Assembly (NCBI RefSeq): GCF_901933205.1 | Contig: NC_044577.1 | Location: 2,987,321-3,051,320 of the forward strand | Source: Camarhynchus parvulus | Taxonomy: Eukaryota > Chordata > Aves > Passeriformes > Thraupidae | Length of the DNA: 64,000 nucleotides | Reading direction: 5' to 3' | Part shown: positions 47,691 to 59,815 of the stretch, piece by piece | How positions within the stretch are numbered: position 1 is the stretch's first letter | Layout of the letters: every line of letters begins with the position of its first letter | Made by a program: the position numbers and the translations under genes | The notes under the pieces: generated by a model | The model's database searches: none | What the model was told of the DNA's origin: nothing | The model's input: the letters and a program-made list of their open reading frames with translations, nothing else

Positions 47691-50600
47691 CCATCCAAAT
47701 ATGACAGGGAGAGTTGGGTCTGGGATAGCTGCAGATCACAGAGGCTGTGCAACAGCTGTCATTTCCAAGGGATTTATGTCCTGTAATGTCCTGGCAGCAG
47801 CTGCTGTGGTTGCTGACAGGATCTGCTAGGGAGGGATGTGAGGGCCTTTCCCTTCTGGGACACTGCAGAGCCTTGTCAGGTGCTCCAAAGCCTCTGCAGG
47901 AAGCTGCCAGACAGGAGATTCTTATTCAAATGGGCATGAACCCCATGTGGAGACACAGAGAGAAAAACAAGGCCAGGGAAGACATGCACGGGCTAAATAA
48001 CAAAGAAAGCACAATGCTGAGAAAATGAGGGATCAGAGAAAGCAGCAGAAATCTGTGTGCTCATTGGAATGAGAAGTGTGACATTTAAATGACCCAGCAA
48101 GTTTGTAGGAGCAGTCAATCAGGCGTGCTGTTACAGCATTTAAGGGATTTCAGGCCATAAGGCAGTGGCACCTGCCTGAGGTTGGCCAGAACCACACTCC
48201 CCCCCACTACATTATTGCTGAATTGTCCATTATAGGGGTTTTAAACCATTTTCTGAAGCATCTGCTCTTGGCTCCTGTCAGAAGCAAGGCACCTTTGCAG
48301 CTCCAGATGAACCATCGCTCTGATGCGTTATGACAATTCCTCTGTTCCTACAAATGTCTAGATTAAACTCCATTTTCATTTCAGCTAAATGGTCCACTTT
48401 ACAAAAATAGCCCCTGGAAATACTTGGTGGCAAAAAGAGAGGACAGTAACCTGAATATCTTGCCACTACAATAATTAAAATATCATATCAAGGGCTTTGC
48501 CTAGAAATTAGTTTAATTGGAATTGTATTATACTGCACAGTGTAATGGCAGGCCATAGGTATTCCCAGTCAATTGACAACTCACCACACCAGATGCAGGA
48601 GATTAGTTTGATGCCTGTTCAGTTACTCTGGTGGCCTGCTGTGACAAACCCTCTGAAAGGTGAACCCGGATTGCAGCAGTCCTTGAAAGTAAAGAAAACA
48701 TTAACTCAAAAGCTGGGACAAATTTAGCAAGGCTGACAGTGCCAAAAGAGCTCCTTGCAAGAACAATGAAAAATTATCCCTGGGGTTTAAGCTAAAAAAG
48801 GGCACTGAATGATTTCAGAAAAAGTGGAAACTCTTTTGATTTTAAATCCTTGTAAAGCAAAGTCAAGTTGAAGCTGTCACTGTAATCTGAATGGAAGTTT
48901 CATTTCAAATCCCTCACAGCCTATAATGTTCTGATTTTAAAGGTTAAACAAGCAGCAGAAGCACAAGTTTGTTAACCCTTGTCTTCTCCTCTCCCAAACC
49001 ATCTAAACATAAACCAGCTAAACTACCTGGAGGCCAAATTAACTTGGCTGACAGCTAGTTTAGCTGGTTTATGTTTAACCAGCTACTAATGTAGCTGACA
49101 GCTGGTGGAAACAGTGATGAAGGAGAAGAAGAGCAAGAAAACAGGAGCTCTACCAAAGTGAAAAATGATGTCTTAGAAGATTTGGTTCATCTTAAACTCC
49201 TGGCATCAGCTGCTTCATAAAGGAGAGAGAAGGAAAAGTTCTCCTTGGAGCACTTTAACAGACACAAACATAAGGAAAATGTCTTGTTCCTCTTTGCCAG
49301 TCTGATCTGTCAGAATGAACAATTCCCAGTCCAAATCAATCTCCTCCTCCTACTTTATCAAAACTCTTTGTTTTACAACATGCTGGCCAAGATCATTTAC
49401 AGCTCTCCTGAGTCCTTTTTTCCCCCTGCAAAACCTGGGAGATATATCTCTCTTCCCTTCAGAAGAGGGAGGACTTATGCTAATTAAATTGATTTCCCTT
49501 TAGGAAGGGGGAATGTTCTTCTCTACTAGTGTTTTCATTACAGTATTACAAGCTCTCCTCTTCTACAGAAAGTAAGAAACACAAATGACCTTTTCCACAA
49601 ACGAGAGAATTGCCAGGCAGCAGGAATAAAGATCCACAGGGCTGGAAAGACACACACAACATACAGAGAGGGAGGAGGAAGTATTTCACTATAAATAAGA
49701 GTATAAAAATTCTCAGAGCATGGATGTTTTTATGGACTCCCAGTGAAGGAATGGCTTCCAAGAAGCTATCCATAAGTGAAAAATCAAGCATCACCATGTT
49801 GAGATAGACCTGTTATTGCTCTGGGTTTATTATTTACTTCCCTGACAGCTGCCACTCTCTCTTTTATCAAGGCAGCCACTCACTGACATGCAGCCTCTCT
49901 CTTGATTTACATCTCTAAATCTGTCACATGAAGCTGAATGACTGCATGGCAAATTCCTGGAGATCTGATGGCTTCACATCTCTTATCAACCTGATCCATT
50001 TCCCTCTTCTGCAGAGGAACACCACAAACCCTCTGTTCTTCAGCCCTGAGAAAGGAATGAAGCTTTTCTCAGAGAGCTGAGGGTCAACAGGGCATCCATC
50101 TCAAATCTCCTGCTCAGGGAGATTCATGGGTTTGCCATCAATAAGGAAAGACAAATTGACTTGCTCTGGTCACAATCTTTCTCCCCAGGTGCTCTCCCAA
50201 AGGAATGCACCAGGAATCACTGCATAAAGAGGAATGGACTCTGCAAGATACCTCAGTTTGGGGTAAGAAAATGCTGGCTGGTTCTGCATGACCCTGTTTG
50301 CTCAAGTTCTTACCTAAAGCTCTGGGCACCCTCAGCATGCCAGTGTAAATAACCAGAAACCACGGCCACAACAGAAGGGCCAACAGCACAGAAACACTTC
50401 CCAGAAGACTTCAACACCCTTCATTCCAGCTGAGAACTGAGAAATATGCTGGTTTAAGCTGGCTAACATCAGCAAATCAAATCCTAGGGATTAAAATGTT
50501 GATATATGATGTCTCAGGAAGGTTTCAGGTTCAAAACTCAACTTTTGAGTGGATTTGTGCTGGGACAGGAAACAGGGTGATACATGGGGGTGACTGCACT

Positions 50601-53600
50601 CTTGTTGCAGAGGTGTAGCAAGAGGCAGAAGACCGAATTATCAACACCACCTTGCAAAGGGGATCCCCAGTGCTTTAAGCTCCACTGAGAATATGTTGGA
50701 AATCTGATCACAGCAAGCCTTTAAGAGCCTCTAATATATCCATAGTTAAGCTCCATGTTTGCCACTGGGGAAGCACAGCTCCAGCACTGAGGGTTTCTGT
50801 GTCTGTAACCATTTGTAATTAGGCAGTTTTTGTACAGAACAGAGATTTTCTGGATTTTGTGACCAAGCTGACCAGAACAGCAGTGGGGGCAAGAGAAGGG
50901 AGTACAACTTCCATGAAGTGATGAGGAAGAAAAGTGATGCCAACAGTCATAACCTGACCTAAAGGAGCAATCACAGGGCCCTGGAGGCAAGAGAGAAGCC
51001 CCAGGATGTGTCAGGAGGCCTGGAGCCAACTGCTCTGGGAGCAGGGTGCTCTGGCATCAGTCCAATGCATTCCCCTATGTGAATCTGCCCAAAATGTCCT
51101 CCAGCTGCAGGAACTTATCTGTCACTGAGGACACCCCTTCACTTCCACTGCTGAAAAAAAACCATTTCCATCAGGAATGTAAAGGCAACAATAAAATGTT
51201 AAAAAAAGGATTATTTACATCACAAGAAGCAATTTCACATAATTTGAAATTTTCTGTCTGCATTTTGTCTTATGTCCTGGAATTAGAGCTGTTAAATTAG
51301 GTTAGAATCCTGTCCATTGACTGCAGAACTACTCATAATTTAATCTCCCTAATAACATTAAGAGTGCAGTAGGATCCTTCCAAACTAAGGGTAGGATGAT
51401 CTATTAGCATTTCAAGTGTATTTTCATGCAGGATGACTGATACTAATATAAACAAATTCTGTAAAATATGAGTAGTTTCAATACAGTATTTACTGAAACC
51501 TGAAAATAGAACCACTGCTTCACCAAAGGTACAGTTTAGGCTTTTTAGGAGACTCCTACAGGATTTATTAGACATGAAATTAAAAATATTATATAAGGAA
51601 ATAGAAACTCTTGGGAACACACTCTTCTGAAATAGAAGGATACAATTCTTCCAAAGGAGGAAGTGCCTGAAGTGTCTGAAGTGCCTTTTTTTTGGGTGCA
51701 CTGTTTGTAAGGCTCTTGCATAAGTAATTAAAACAGAAGACCTTTTTCTGCCTTTTAAGATATTTCTATGCCAGACTAACCCCACAGGTGAAGCCATGTG
51801 CATTTAAAAGGCAGCTGGGTGTTGGAATCAATGTGCACAAGTAAATATTAAAGAACAGTGAAAATGAGTCAGGAGTTCGCATGAGATATAGGTAGAAGGT
51901 TTTAAAATAGTTGGTTCCAGGAGATGGCCCATCAAGAAAAAATAAGCAGAAGAGTTAGAGTAGTTAGATATAATTAGATTTAGGATGAGGACTAAAGCAC
52001 AGGTTTTACTTTACATATGGTTTCAACCAGTCATATTTAAAGTACAAGAAAAAAATCTGTCCAGAACACAAAATCCACAGCTCTGCTTCACAATGGAAAT
52101 TACCTATGTGAAAATGTATTTCTCTCTAAATGAGTCTTGAAATGTTTGAAACTACAAATCATCTCCCCTCTTCAGCTATTTCCACCTCCTTTGAATGGCT
52201 TAGTTGGTTATCTCAGCAATAGCAGGGTTTCTCTAGGCCAGGCTAGGAAAGAGGCCAGGATTGATGAATCTCAGAAGTGTTGCTGGCTCTGCTGGCAGCC
52301 CTCAGCCCCACTGAGGGCAGAAGTGGATGAGCAGGCAGTCAGGAGTGATAGCCCTTCTCCTATGACCTCCAGTTTTCCTGACAGGCAAAACACCTCTCAG
52401 AGCTGTAAGGTAAGCTGATAAAGGTCTGGGATGATTTTTGAGGCCACAAAGACTCTGAAAGTCATTTTTATATTCTTTATAATGGTATAAGAAAGGGACA
52501 GTAGCAATACTAGTGCTATAAAATGACTTTGTGAAGAATCTCCCCTGATCTTCACACTCCAGACTCTCTGTCACAAGCACAAGTCTAATGTTTTCATTCA
52601 TCATCTCAGCCTAGATAAAAATGATCCATTTTTTGAGGAGCTTATTGTCTTTGGATTACTTCTTCTAAACACAGAGCCTTATCTATTCAAGGTGGATGCC
52701 TGGCTCAACCATGACCTTGTCAATCTCATTAAGTCTTGAATGAATTTTCTCAAATTTTCTTATCAATCAAGGTAATTGCTTCTTGCAGGAAATCCAATCT
52801 TCTGTTAACCACATCATTACCTGGTGATCGAAGTCCTCCAACTCTGTGTAAGCTGGAATCACTCAAATTACCCAAGAGAACAGAGAAGCCTAAATTCATC
52901 AAAATCCCCACAGGTAATTTCCATTTCAGCAACTATTCCACAGTTTGTCAAGTACCTTGAAATATTTCTCAGAATTAAAAATACTTTCACATCACAGTTT
53001 TACATCAGGCTTTGCAGTCATAAAAGATGACACTATCCTTGCAAAGGCTGTGTAAGATGAGAAAGGAAAAGAAGGAATTACAAAAATCTCCAGAAGAAAG
53101 GGATTTTTAGCAGGGCTCTGAAGTCTATAGTAGATAAGAGTTTAAGAATATAAGAGAAGTCACAGAGATGGGGCAAAAGGTCCTTTCAACCTAAAGGCTC
53201 CCCAGCTGGGAGTGTGAAACAGGAGTGCAGTGATCCCTGCTCAGAGCAGCTCCCTGACCAGCAGCAGCTTTCCTGGGCCAGGGCAGCCCTGTTGTATTTC
53301 ACAGCCCACACTGGATTTTCCTGCTGTGATCCCACCCAGCTGATTTGAACCTACAGAAGCTTTCAGCACATGAAGTATCTCCCTATTTTAGCCACAAGTG
53401 GCTTGGATGCCATGCTAACTCAGGCCACAGATAACTTAACTTTGAAATTAATTAATTAATTACAAGAATGTAACTAAGAAGAAGGGTTGGGGGGGGGCTG
53501 GAAGCAAGTAAGGAAACTTGCTCTTCTGTTGATACAGACCATAGACAGATTTACCAAGAGGTGCCCTACTTTCAGACAGACTGCATGAGATTTTCTCCCA

Positions 53601-54141
53601 CCAACAGAACAGCAAGTGCTGGGGAGACTGGTGATGTGTGCTAATAATTCTAAGCTTTTATAAATCAAAAATATTTATTTCACAGGCAAAAATGAATTAG
53701 TGCTTCTAGTACCAATTAATATTTTTTTTCATTGACACCTCTGATCTTTATTTTCAGTATTTGAGAGGAGAATATATTAGTATAGAGATTTGTCTCATCC
53801 TCTCTCCTCAGGCTCTAGGTAGGCATCCTTGTCCTGTTAAGTTGGTGGGAATGCCATCATTGCCTTCACTGCAGCCAAGGGATATCTGCTCATGGTGTGT
53901 GAATCTGTTTCAGGTCCCTGAACAAAACCAGTAAATTCCTCCTCATGTACAAATCTCACGTGATTAAGCACACAAACAAATGTATGCTTTAAGTAAATCC
54001 CATAACTGTGGAGCTTTGTGTATATACAGACTTTCTACAAACTTTAATAGAAGAAAGTATGGAATCCAGACAAGCTCCTGAATGCCTCCCAGTTCACCCA
54101 GTAAACAATGACACAAATGCTGGAGGCACTGATGTTCTCTG
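47691..54141. other. Intronic stretch with one hairpin only
   Basis: Apart from the inverted repeat at 49004-49077 and an ATTA run at about 53447-53461, no repeat, exon or RNA gene was recognised. The minus frame at 51333-51803 (156 codons) has no recognisable domain, start context or splice logic. Confidence 0.6.
49004..49077. repeat. Perfect 22-bp inverted repeat (hairpin)
   Basis: The left arm 49004-49025 (TAAACATAAACCAGCTAAAC plus TA) is the exact reverse complement of the right arm 49056-49077, with a 30-base loop. The arm motif CCAGCTA and the loop motif GCTGACAGCT recur just to the right, at 49078-49106. Function is unknown. The geometry is within the range of a microRNA-like precursor or a template-switch palindrome. 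Confidence 0.95.
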
Positions 54142-54591
54142 TGATGCCTTGTGAAGGCTGACCTGGAACAGAGGCCAGACAGAGTTAAAGAATAAAGCAG
54201 GGATTTATTAAAAGGCCTCAATGGATCCACCTTGGGCAGCACAAGAACCCAGCCAGGGCTACACCCAAGATGAACCAAAATGGTCACAAAATGGACACCT
54301 GGTCATGGGGTCTCTCACTTTTGGTCCATTTGCATATTGGAGTTAATTGTCCCATTACAGCTTTAGGTTATGAAGTCCCATCCTGCTTGTTTTTCTCTCT
54401 TCATTCCAACCTTGTTTATGCTCTTGGGCCTGAGATTTGGATCATTTGTCCTTGGTCCCCAGCTAGAGAAGGAATTGTTTTGTCTCCCTGCTCTGTGCAG
54501 AGAGCTCACCATCCCCTAATATGAAGCCCAGACTCACACACTAAGGCAGCACAAAATCTGAAAAATATAAAAGCTCAAACCTGAGACATCA
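54142..54591 (-). mobile_element. ERV LTR, TGATGCCTT family, copy 2 (TATA-less)
   Basis: This 450-bp LTR is homologous end to end to 2668-3109 and in the same orientation. It shares GCCTCAATGGATCCACCTTG, CAAGATGAACCAAAATGGTC and the octamer ATTTGCAT (54328-54335). It lacks about ten bases spanning the TATA box: CTCACTTTTGGTCC replaces CTTTTATAAGTTCTGGTCC. It also has an extra 11 bp near its left end. No polypurine tract abuts its right end and the flanks (TCTCTG and GTGTGG) show no target duplication, so it is an old solo or truncated LTR. Confidence 0.85.
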
Positions 54592-57484
54592 GTGTGGAGG
54601 ACCAATTCACACTCATTCATAAAACTGGCTGGGCAATACAGAGTTACAACCCAGAGCTGCCACACAAAACCAGAGGATGTGTGTGAAGCCACTCCTGGAG
54701 TCATCTGGGTGTCCAGAAGGAGCAGGCATTCACATGCTGAGCAGAGGTGTCCACAGCCTGGACACAATGTGGGATTGCACTGCTTTGGGACACCTACAGC
54801 TCAAGGCTTTTGGAAAAGCTCAGAACAGACCTGAGGCAGACCTGGGAGCTGGGGCAGACCCTGCTTGGGGTGAAGAGGGAAGGTATTTTCCCCCTTGTGA
54901 TGCTCATCTGGACCTGCACTTGTCCAGGGCCACTCCACACCACCAGTGGGATCTGGGCACAACCAAATCCAGACTCCAGCTCCACTCTGGAAAGCTGCTG
55001 CACTGGGATTACAGTCTGAGTTGTGGTATTTCCTCCCCCTACCCGCAGCAGGAACCCCAGGCCATGGCTGAAACAGAATAATGACTTTGAGGGAGGCTTC
55101 TGTAGACAGATCACTGAGGAGAACAGGAGCTCTGCTATCACCAGAGAATTGCAGCTCGGTGCTCGAGGAGGCAGCAACAAGAAAATGACTGTGATTGTAC
55201 CTTACAGTTCACCTCAGACAAACACAAGGAGCACAAGGGACCCAAGGACACAGCAGTGAGTGACACAAAGTCACCAGCCACTTTATTTTACCTTTTACCT
55301 GACCTAAATCTTTCCCTTTTATATCTCTTGCTCTGGTCTCATAAGGAAAATAAATGCTGGATTTCCAGATAGCCTGCACTTACACAATGACTATATTTAA
55401 GCCTGAAAAAAGATTTTGGTCTGACTGAAAAATTTCAAGACATGTTTCGCATTAAAAATAAGACAAAGGCAACCACGAGGTTTTCAGCTTTTCAGAGGCA
55501 GAATCCAGTGCCTGTCTCAGGCAGGAAAGGAAGTCTTTCCACTTGCAAACTCCAGGGCAGCTCTGCAGAACCTGAGGAGCCCTTACAGGATTCATCTCAA
55601 AACTATTAACTATAAGGAAACAATCATTGGCAATAAACTAAACATGAGATAAACAGCAAATGGAAAAATCCCAATAAAGATCCCAAAATGCAACAAAGCA
55701 GCAGCTTCTCTTGTAAGTGAAAGGAAAAGATGATGTGGGTGCATGAGTGCCCTGAAGAAGGCTGCAGAAATGAGCATGCCCAGACTTAAACTGTCTGTTC
55801 AGAGAAAGATTCCCAAATTACTGTTATATGGAAGATACTCACAGAGGGAGATCCATCCTTCCCTGTCCCCTCTGTCTCTCACTGAGGGTGAGGGCTGGCC
55901 CTCTCCTGAGCACACAGGTCTGAGCTTGGGATGGCATCCAGCAAAACCCATCACCCTCCACCAGCCTGAAAGGGATTGAAGAGAGCCTGGCCTCCCAAAC
56001 CCAGCTTAGCTCATGGAGTGGGAGCCTATAAAAGTTCCTTCCAGGGATGCCTAATCCAGTCTGACAGGCATCTCACATGCCTGCAATAATGACAGGATCC
56101 CAAGAAATTACATTATTATACAGTGAGAGCTTTATTTTATCAGGTTTTATGAGCCCAGACTAAGAGCTGGTATCCCCCCCAGGGACCTCAATCAACGATC
56201 AGGTCCTGTTCAGCACCAAAGTGTATTTTTACATGGCTGAAAATAGGATCCCAATAACCTGTCACACCATTTCTATGTGCTAAGAACATACTGCTGACAT
56301 TTAAGACTGGTTTATTAATATCTTAATTTTTTTTAAACTCCTATAGCAGTGTGTTTACAGATGCAGAAGTCAAGCTTTGCTTTAAATATTGATGAACTGT
56401 TGCTACTTTTGTGTCTCATATTTTTGGATGATAGACAGAAGTCAAGCATTAAAAACATTCACTTGAAATTTCATTTTTCTAATGCTTAATGTTCTTTGTT
56501 GGTAGGTATGGAATTACCTGTAAAGCTAATTCCAAAGTAAAACTAATTATAAAATTATTGCTAAATAAATGATTGCTTCTTTGTTGCTCATGCATCATAT
56601 AATTAATACCATGATGTGATCTAACATATTAAGGAAATAAGAATTTGCCATCAGCAGGCTGAAAGAAATTTGTTTATTAGTTTACTGTGATTCAATTTAT
56701 GAGAATGTGCTTCAGTGATCTTTGCAAAAGAACTTTAATTGGAAATGAATATCACAATCTATTTACCACACCACTAAACCCAGTCTGCTACAGCTCATTT
56801 AAACTACACCTGCTACTTAATTTTCCAGTAAGAGAAAAACTTTGAATTAATACAATAAGGAGCAGTTAGAAAGCAGGCCCAGCACACTGCTGCTGCAATC
56901 AGGCTGCTTCTTGCATGCCCTATGAAATTCTGTGAGGAGCTGTGTGCAGAGTTTATCTCAGCCTGCACTCAGCCACTCTGCACTTTGCTGCTTCCAACAC
57001 ACCAAGTCTTGGCCTGCAAGATCTAAAATCCACACCCAGCATGCACATTCAGGAAAAACATTTCCATACTTGGGACCAGGGAAGCTCCTGCCCTAAAGCG
57101 AGGGCAAAAACCCCAAGCCAGCCGTTTCCATCTCTGTGCTCTCTGGAGAGTTAAACTGGGGAGAAGCCTCATGTGCTCCTGGAAAGGAGACTCAAGGAAG
57201 GAGACAGAGTGCAACACCCTCATGGCCTAATCCCTACATTTAAATAAGAGTCAGAACAGTCCTGAAGGTCTTGGAGTCACTGGAAACTGTTAGTTGGAAT
57301 CTTTTCCCAAGGACAGACAGCATATGGGCCACTTTTGGTGGGCAAGGGGTCCCTTTTAGGAGTCTGCCAGGGATGAAGAATGACCTGGGTCTGTGTATTG
57401 TGATAACACTGCCGGGGAAGTCAGGACAGCAGCTCCTCCTGCCAACAGATGGGGGGAAAACACCTTGCCAGGTTCACCTGAATT
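54592..57484. other. Intronic stretch without recognised features
   Basis: Several overlapping open frames of up to 134 codons occur at 54592-55260 on both strands. None has a recognisable domain or splice flanks. No transposon was recognised. Confidence 0.55.
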
Positions 57485-57735
57485 TACAGAACCACAAAAT
57501 GACCAGGTTGGAAGAGACCTTAAAGATCATCTATTCCAGCCCAGCCCTAACACCTCAACCAAACCCTGGCACCCAGTGCCACATCCAGGCTTTTTTTAAA
57601 CCCATCCAGGGATGGTGACTCCACCACCTCCCCCAGCAGCCATTCCAGAACTTTATCACCCTTTCTGTAAAAACTTTCCTAATATCCAACCTCTATTTCC
57701 CTTGATGCAGCTCGAGATTGTGTCCTCTGGCTCAA
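57485..57735 (-). mobile_element. CR1 3' segment, diverged subfamily
   Basis: The plus strand reads CAGGTTGGAAGAGACCTTAA AGATCATCTA, then CATCCAGGGATGGTGACTCC, then TTTCCTAATATCCAACCTC and ends near TTGTGTCCTCTGGCTC. This is the antisense of a CR1 subfamily different from the copy at 20951. The element is on the minus strand and 5'-truncated. Confidence 0.88.
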
Positions 57736-58571
57736 GGCAGGTCTGAGCCACAGCACCCAGGGCTCAGCTGAGCAAGAGCCCCCATCTGGGCTAGGACTGG
57801 GAGGTTTTCCCCCCAAATAATCATCACACAAGCAGCCCCCCAACCCCCTTTCCCTACTTATCAGTCATTTCTGTGCAGCACTCTAATTTACTCTTAATTT
57901 AGTGAAGTTCCTCAACCGTGAGCATGCAAAAAAATACATATATATATCCAGATGTAATATGTTTATCTTAATTAAAGAACACGACTGCAGTGCAACACTC
58001 ATCTCCTTCATAAAGCCTTTTCCAGTTTAACACAACAACTAATTAATAGGTTTCTTTTAACATGATTACTCTTTGTGTAATACTTTAAGAGACTCTGAAA
58101 ATTAATTCTTTCACAGGTTACACTCATATCATTATAATTTTTCATTAAAGATGTTTTGTGGGGTCAGCTTCTGACCCTGCATTTTGGAAAAATGGAAAGC
58201 ATTAACTACTGCAGAGTTATTACAGATTTATCACATCTAAAAAAGCTGGTATTGCACAGCCTCAGTGGGAGCTTTGCCCTCTGGCTAGTCACACTGCCTC
58301 TGACACAATTATTTTTTTTCCTCTAGAAACACTGATTTGTCAAAACTGAAACTGGTCTCCCAAACGAAGAGATTTCAGGTGATTTTCTAGACCCAGAAAA
58401 AATACTGGAAAAAAAAATAGGAATGACTAGACTGTTCCCTCTGATTTCTTTGGGATGAGAAATCTTAAAGGGAGGTTTGCATAAAACAGTTTTTCATTTT
58501 GAAATTTAATTTCAGGTCTCTTTCTCAAAAGGCAAACTATAAAAGGAAAAAGAGTAAAGATTGTAAGGAGA
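57736..58571. other. Intronic stretch without recognised features
   Basis: AT-rich intron with short A runs and a small TATATA tract near 57938. Nothing recognisable. Its last six bases (AGGAGA, 58566-58571) are one half of the target duplication of the next element. Confidence 0.6.
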
Positions 58572-58930
58572 TGTTGCAGTTGAGATTACCACAACACAGA
58601 GTATCACCACACAATTTCAGAAAGCTCCAACCCATACACAGCCTCACCTCTTCAGAAGGCTTCAGGCACCTGCCCACACACAGCAACACCAGGGCACCTC
58701 AGCAGGCTGCAAGCATCTGCCCTTCTTGTTCTTCAGCCCAGCCTTTTATCCCCTCCTGTTGATGCACTGCACCTGTGTGCCCTCTGTTCCCTTTGGTGGT
58801 TGGTCAGTGCCCCTGGGCACTCCATGGCTCGTTCCCTTCAATAGCATTCACCTGTCCTGCACAGCTGTGCCCACTGGGGATGAGGCTGGGCCCAGCCCCA
58901 CTCCCAATCACCACAAACTCTGTCCCTACA
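58572..58930 (-). repeat. Left LTR of miniature element (3' LTR)
   Basis: It ends CCCTACA on the plus strand, which is TGTAGGG on the minus strand. The TATA-like motif lies at about 58751-58742. It shares an almost identical core with 59193-59557, and its left third is shorter and more diverged. Confidence 0.8.
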
Positions 58931-59192
58931 AACAATGGGACATCCCACTCAATGCCTTTGGTTCAAAGCCACCCCCTCTTCCCCACAAACTTGCATGGTC
59001 TGCATGTCCAACATTATGGTCAGGGAAATGTGTCCTGTGCAACCCCTTGAACCCCAGTGACAGCAAAGCTCACAGGAGCTTCTGTTTTCTGGCTGCTGGT
59101 TCTTTAGTTGCCTTTGGTTGTGCTTCAGAAGGAACCTCATGTTCCTTCAGACCTTGGATCTGATGCTCTGCATCATCTTCCTCATGCTGGTA
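58931..59192 (-). other. Internal region of miniature element
   Basis: These 262 bp between the two LTRs have no open frame of note. On the minus strand a purine-rich stretch (GTGGGGAAGAGGGGG) lies about 40 bases before the 3' LTR and could be a displaced polypurine tract. The first bases after the 5' LTR (TACCAGCATGAGG) do not match a usual tRNA primer site starting TGG. Confidence 0.6.
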
Positions 59193-59557
59193 TGTCACAG
59201 CTGAGACAGCCACAATGCACAGAGCATCACCACACAATATCAGAAGGCTTTAAGCATTTGCCCATACACAGGAACACCTCACCTCTTCAGAAGGCTTCAG
59301 GCCCCTCCCCACACACAGTAACACCAGGACACCTCAGCAGGCTGCAAGCATCTGCCCTTCTTGTTCTTCAGCCCAGCCTTTTATCCCCTCCTGTTGATGC
59401 ACTGCACCTGTGTGCCCTCTGTTCCCTTTGGTGGTTGGTCAGTGCCCCTGGGCACTCCATGGCTGTTCCCTTCAATAGCATTCACCTGTCCTGCACAGCT
59501 GTGCCCACTGGGGATGAGGCTCAGCCACTCCCAGTCATCACAAACTGTGTCCCTACA
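59193..59557 (-). repeat. Right LTR of miniature element (5' LTR)
   Basis: It starts TGTCACAGC and ends CCCTACA on the plus strand and is followed by the AGGAGA duplication. It contains the same TATA-like motif as the left LTR. The 166-codon frame crossing it is not a gene. Confidence 0.8.
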
Positions 59558-59664
59558 AGGAGATACTCTGAAAATTGCAAAAAAGAAATATTTTCACTGG
59601 CCACGTGATTTTTTTCCCCTGCTCTCTGAGAATATATGAAGACTGTCAGATCACTTTTTATCTC

Positions 59665-59815
59665 AAGTGGGGACACCCTGGAAGTGTCCAAGGTCAGGCT
59701 GGATGGGGCTTGGAGCAGCCTGGGATAGTGGAAGATGTCCCTGCCCACAGCAGAGGTGGCACTGGATGGGCTTTAAGGTCCCTCCCAAACCCAACCATCC
59801 TGTGATTCTGTGCTA
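59665..59815 (+). mobile_element. CR1 3' segment
   Basis: Sense 3' terminus of CR1: GGTCAGGCTGGATGGGGCTT, then GATGTCCCTGCCCA, then CTTTAAGGTCCCTCCCAAAC and CATCCTGTGATTCTGTG. It lies just past the miniature LTR element and is in plus orientation. Confidence 0.9.

Larger units (their letters stand above)
58572..59557 (-). mobile_element. Miniature LTR-internal-LTR element, AGGAGA target duplication
   Basis: Two direct repeats, 58572-58930 (359 bp) and 59193-59557 (365 bp), flank only 262 bp of internal sequence. The outer flanks are identical 6-mers AGGAGA (58566-58571 and 59558-59563), as expected for a single insertion of a two-LTR element; 6 bp is typical of ERVK-class integration. Each LTR read on the minus strand starts TGTAGGGACA and carries a TATA-like GGATAAAAGG, so the element is assigned to the minus strand with the 5' LTR at the right. 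The inner 200 bp of the LTRs differ by a single-base indel, while the U5 sides differ by about 20 bp and several substitutions. No coding sequence, conventional primer-binding site or adjacent polypurine tract was seen. It is either a TRIM-like non-autonomous element or a provirus with a large internal deletion. Confidence 0.82.

Noticed and set aside
51333..51803. 156-codon minus-strand frame
   Set aside because: Low-complexity, AT-rich composition; no domain, no Kozak context of note, no splice logic.
59108..59608. 166-codon plus-strand frame
   Set aside because: It lies in the LTR and internal region of the miniature element on the opposite strand to its promoter, and a related frame occurs in the other LTR.
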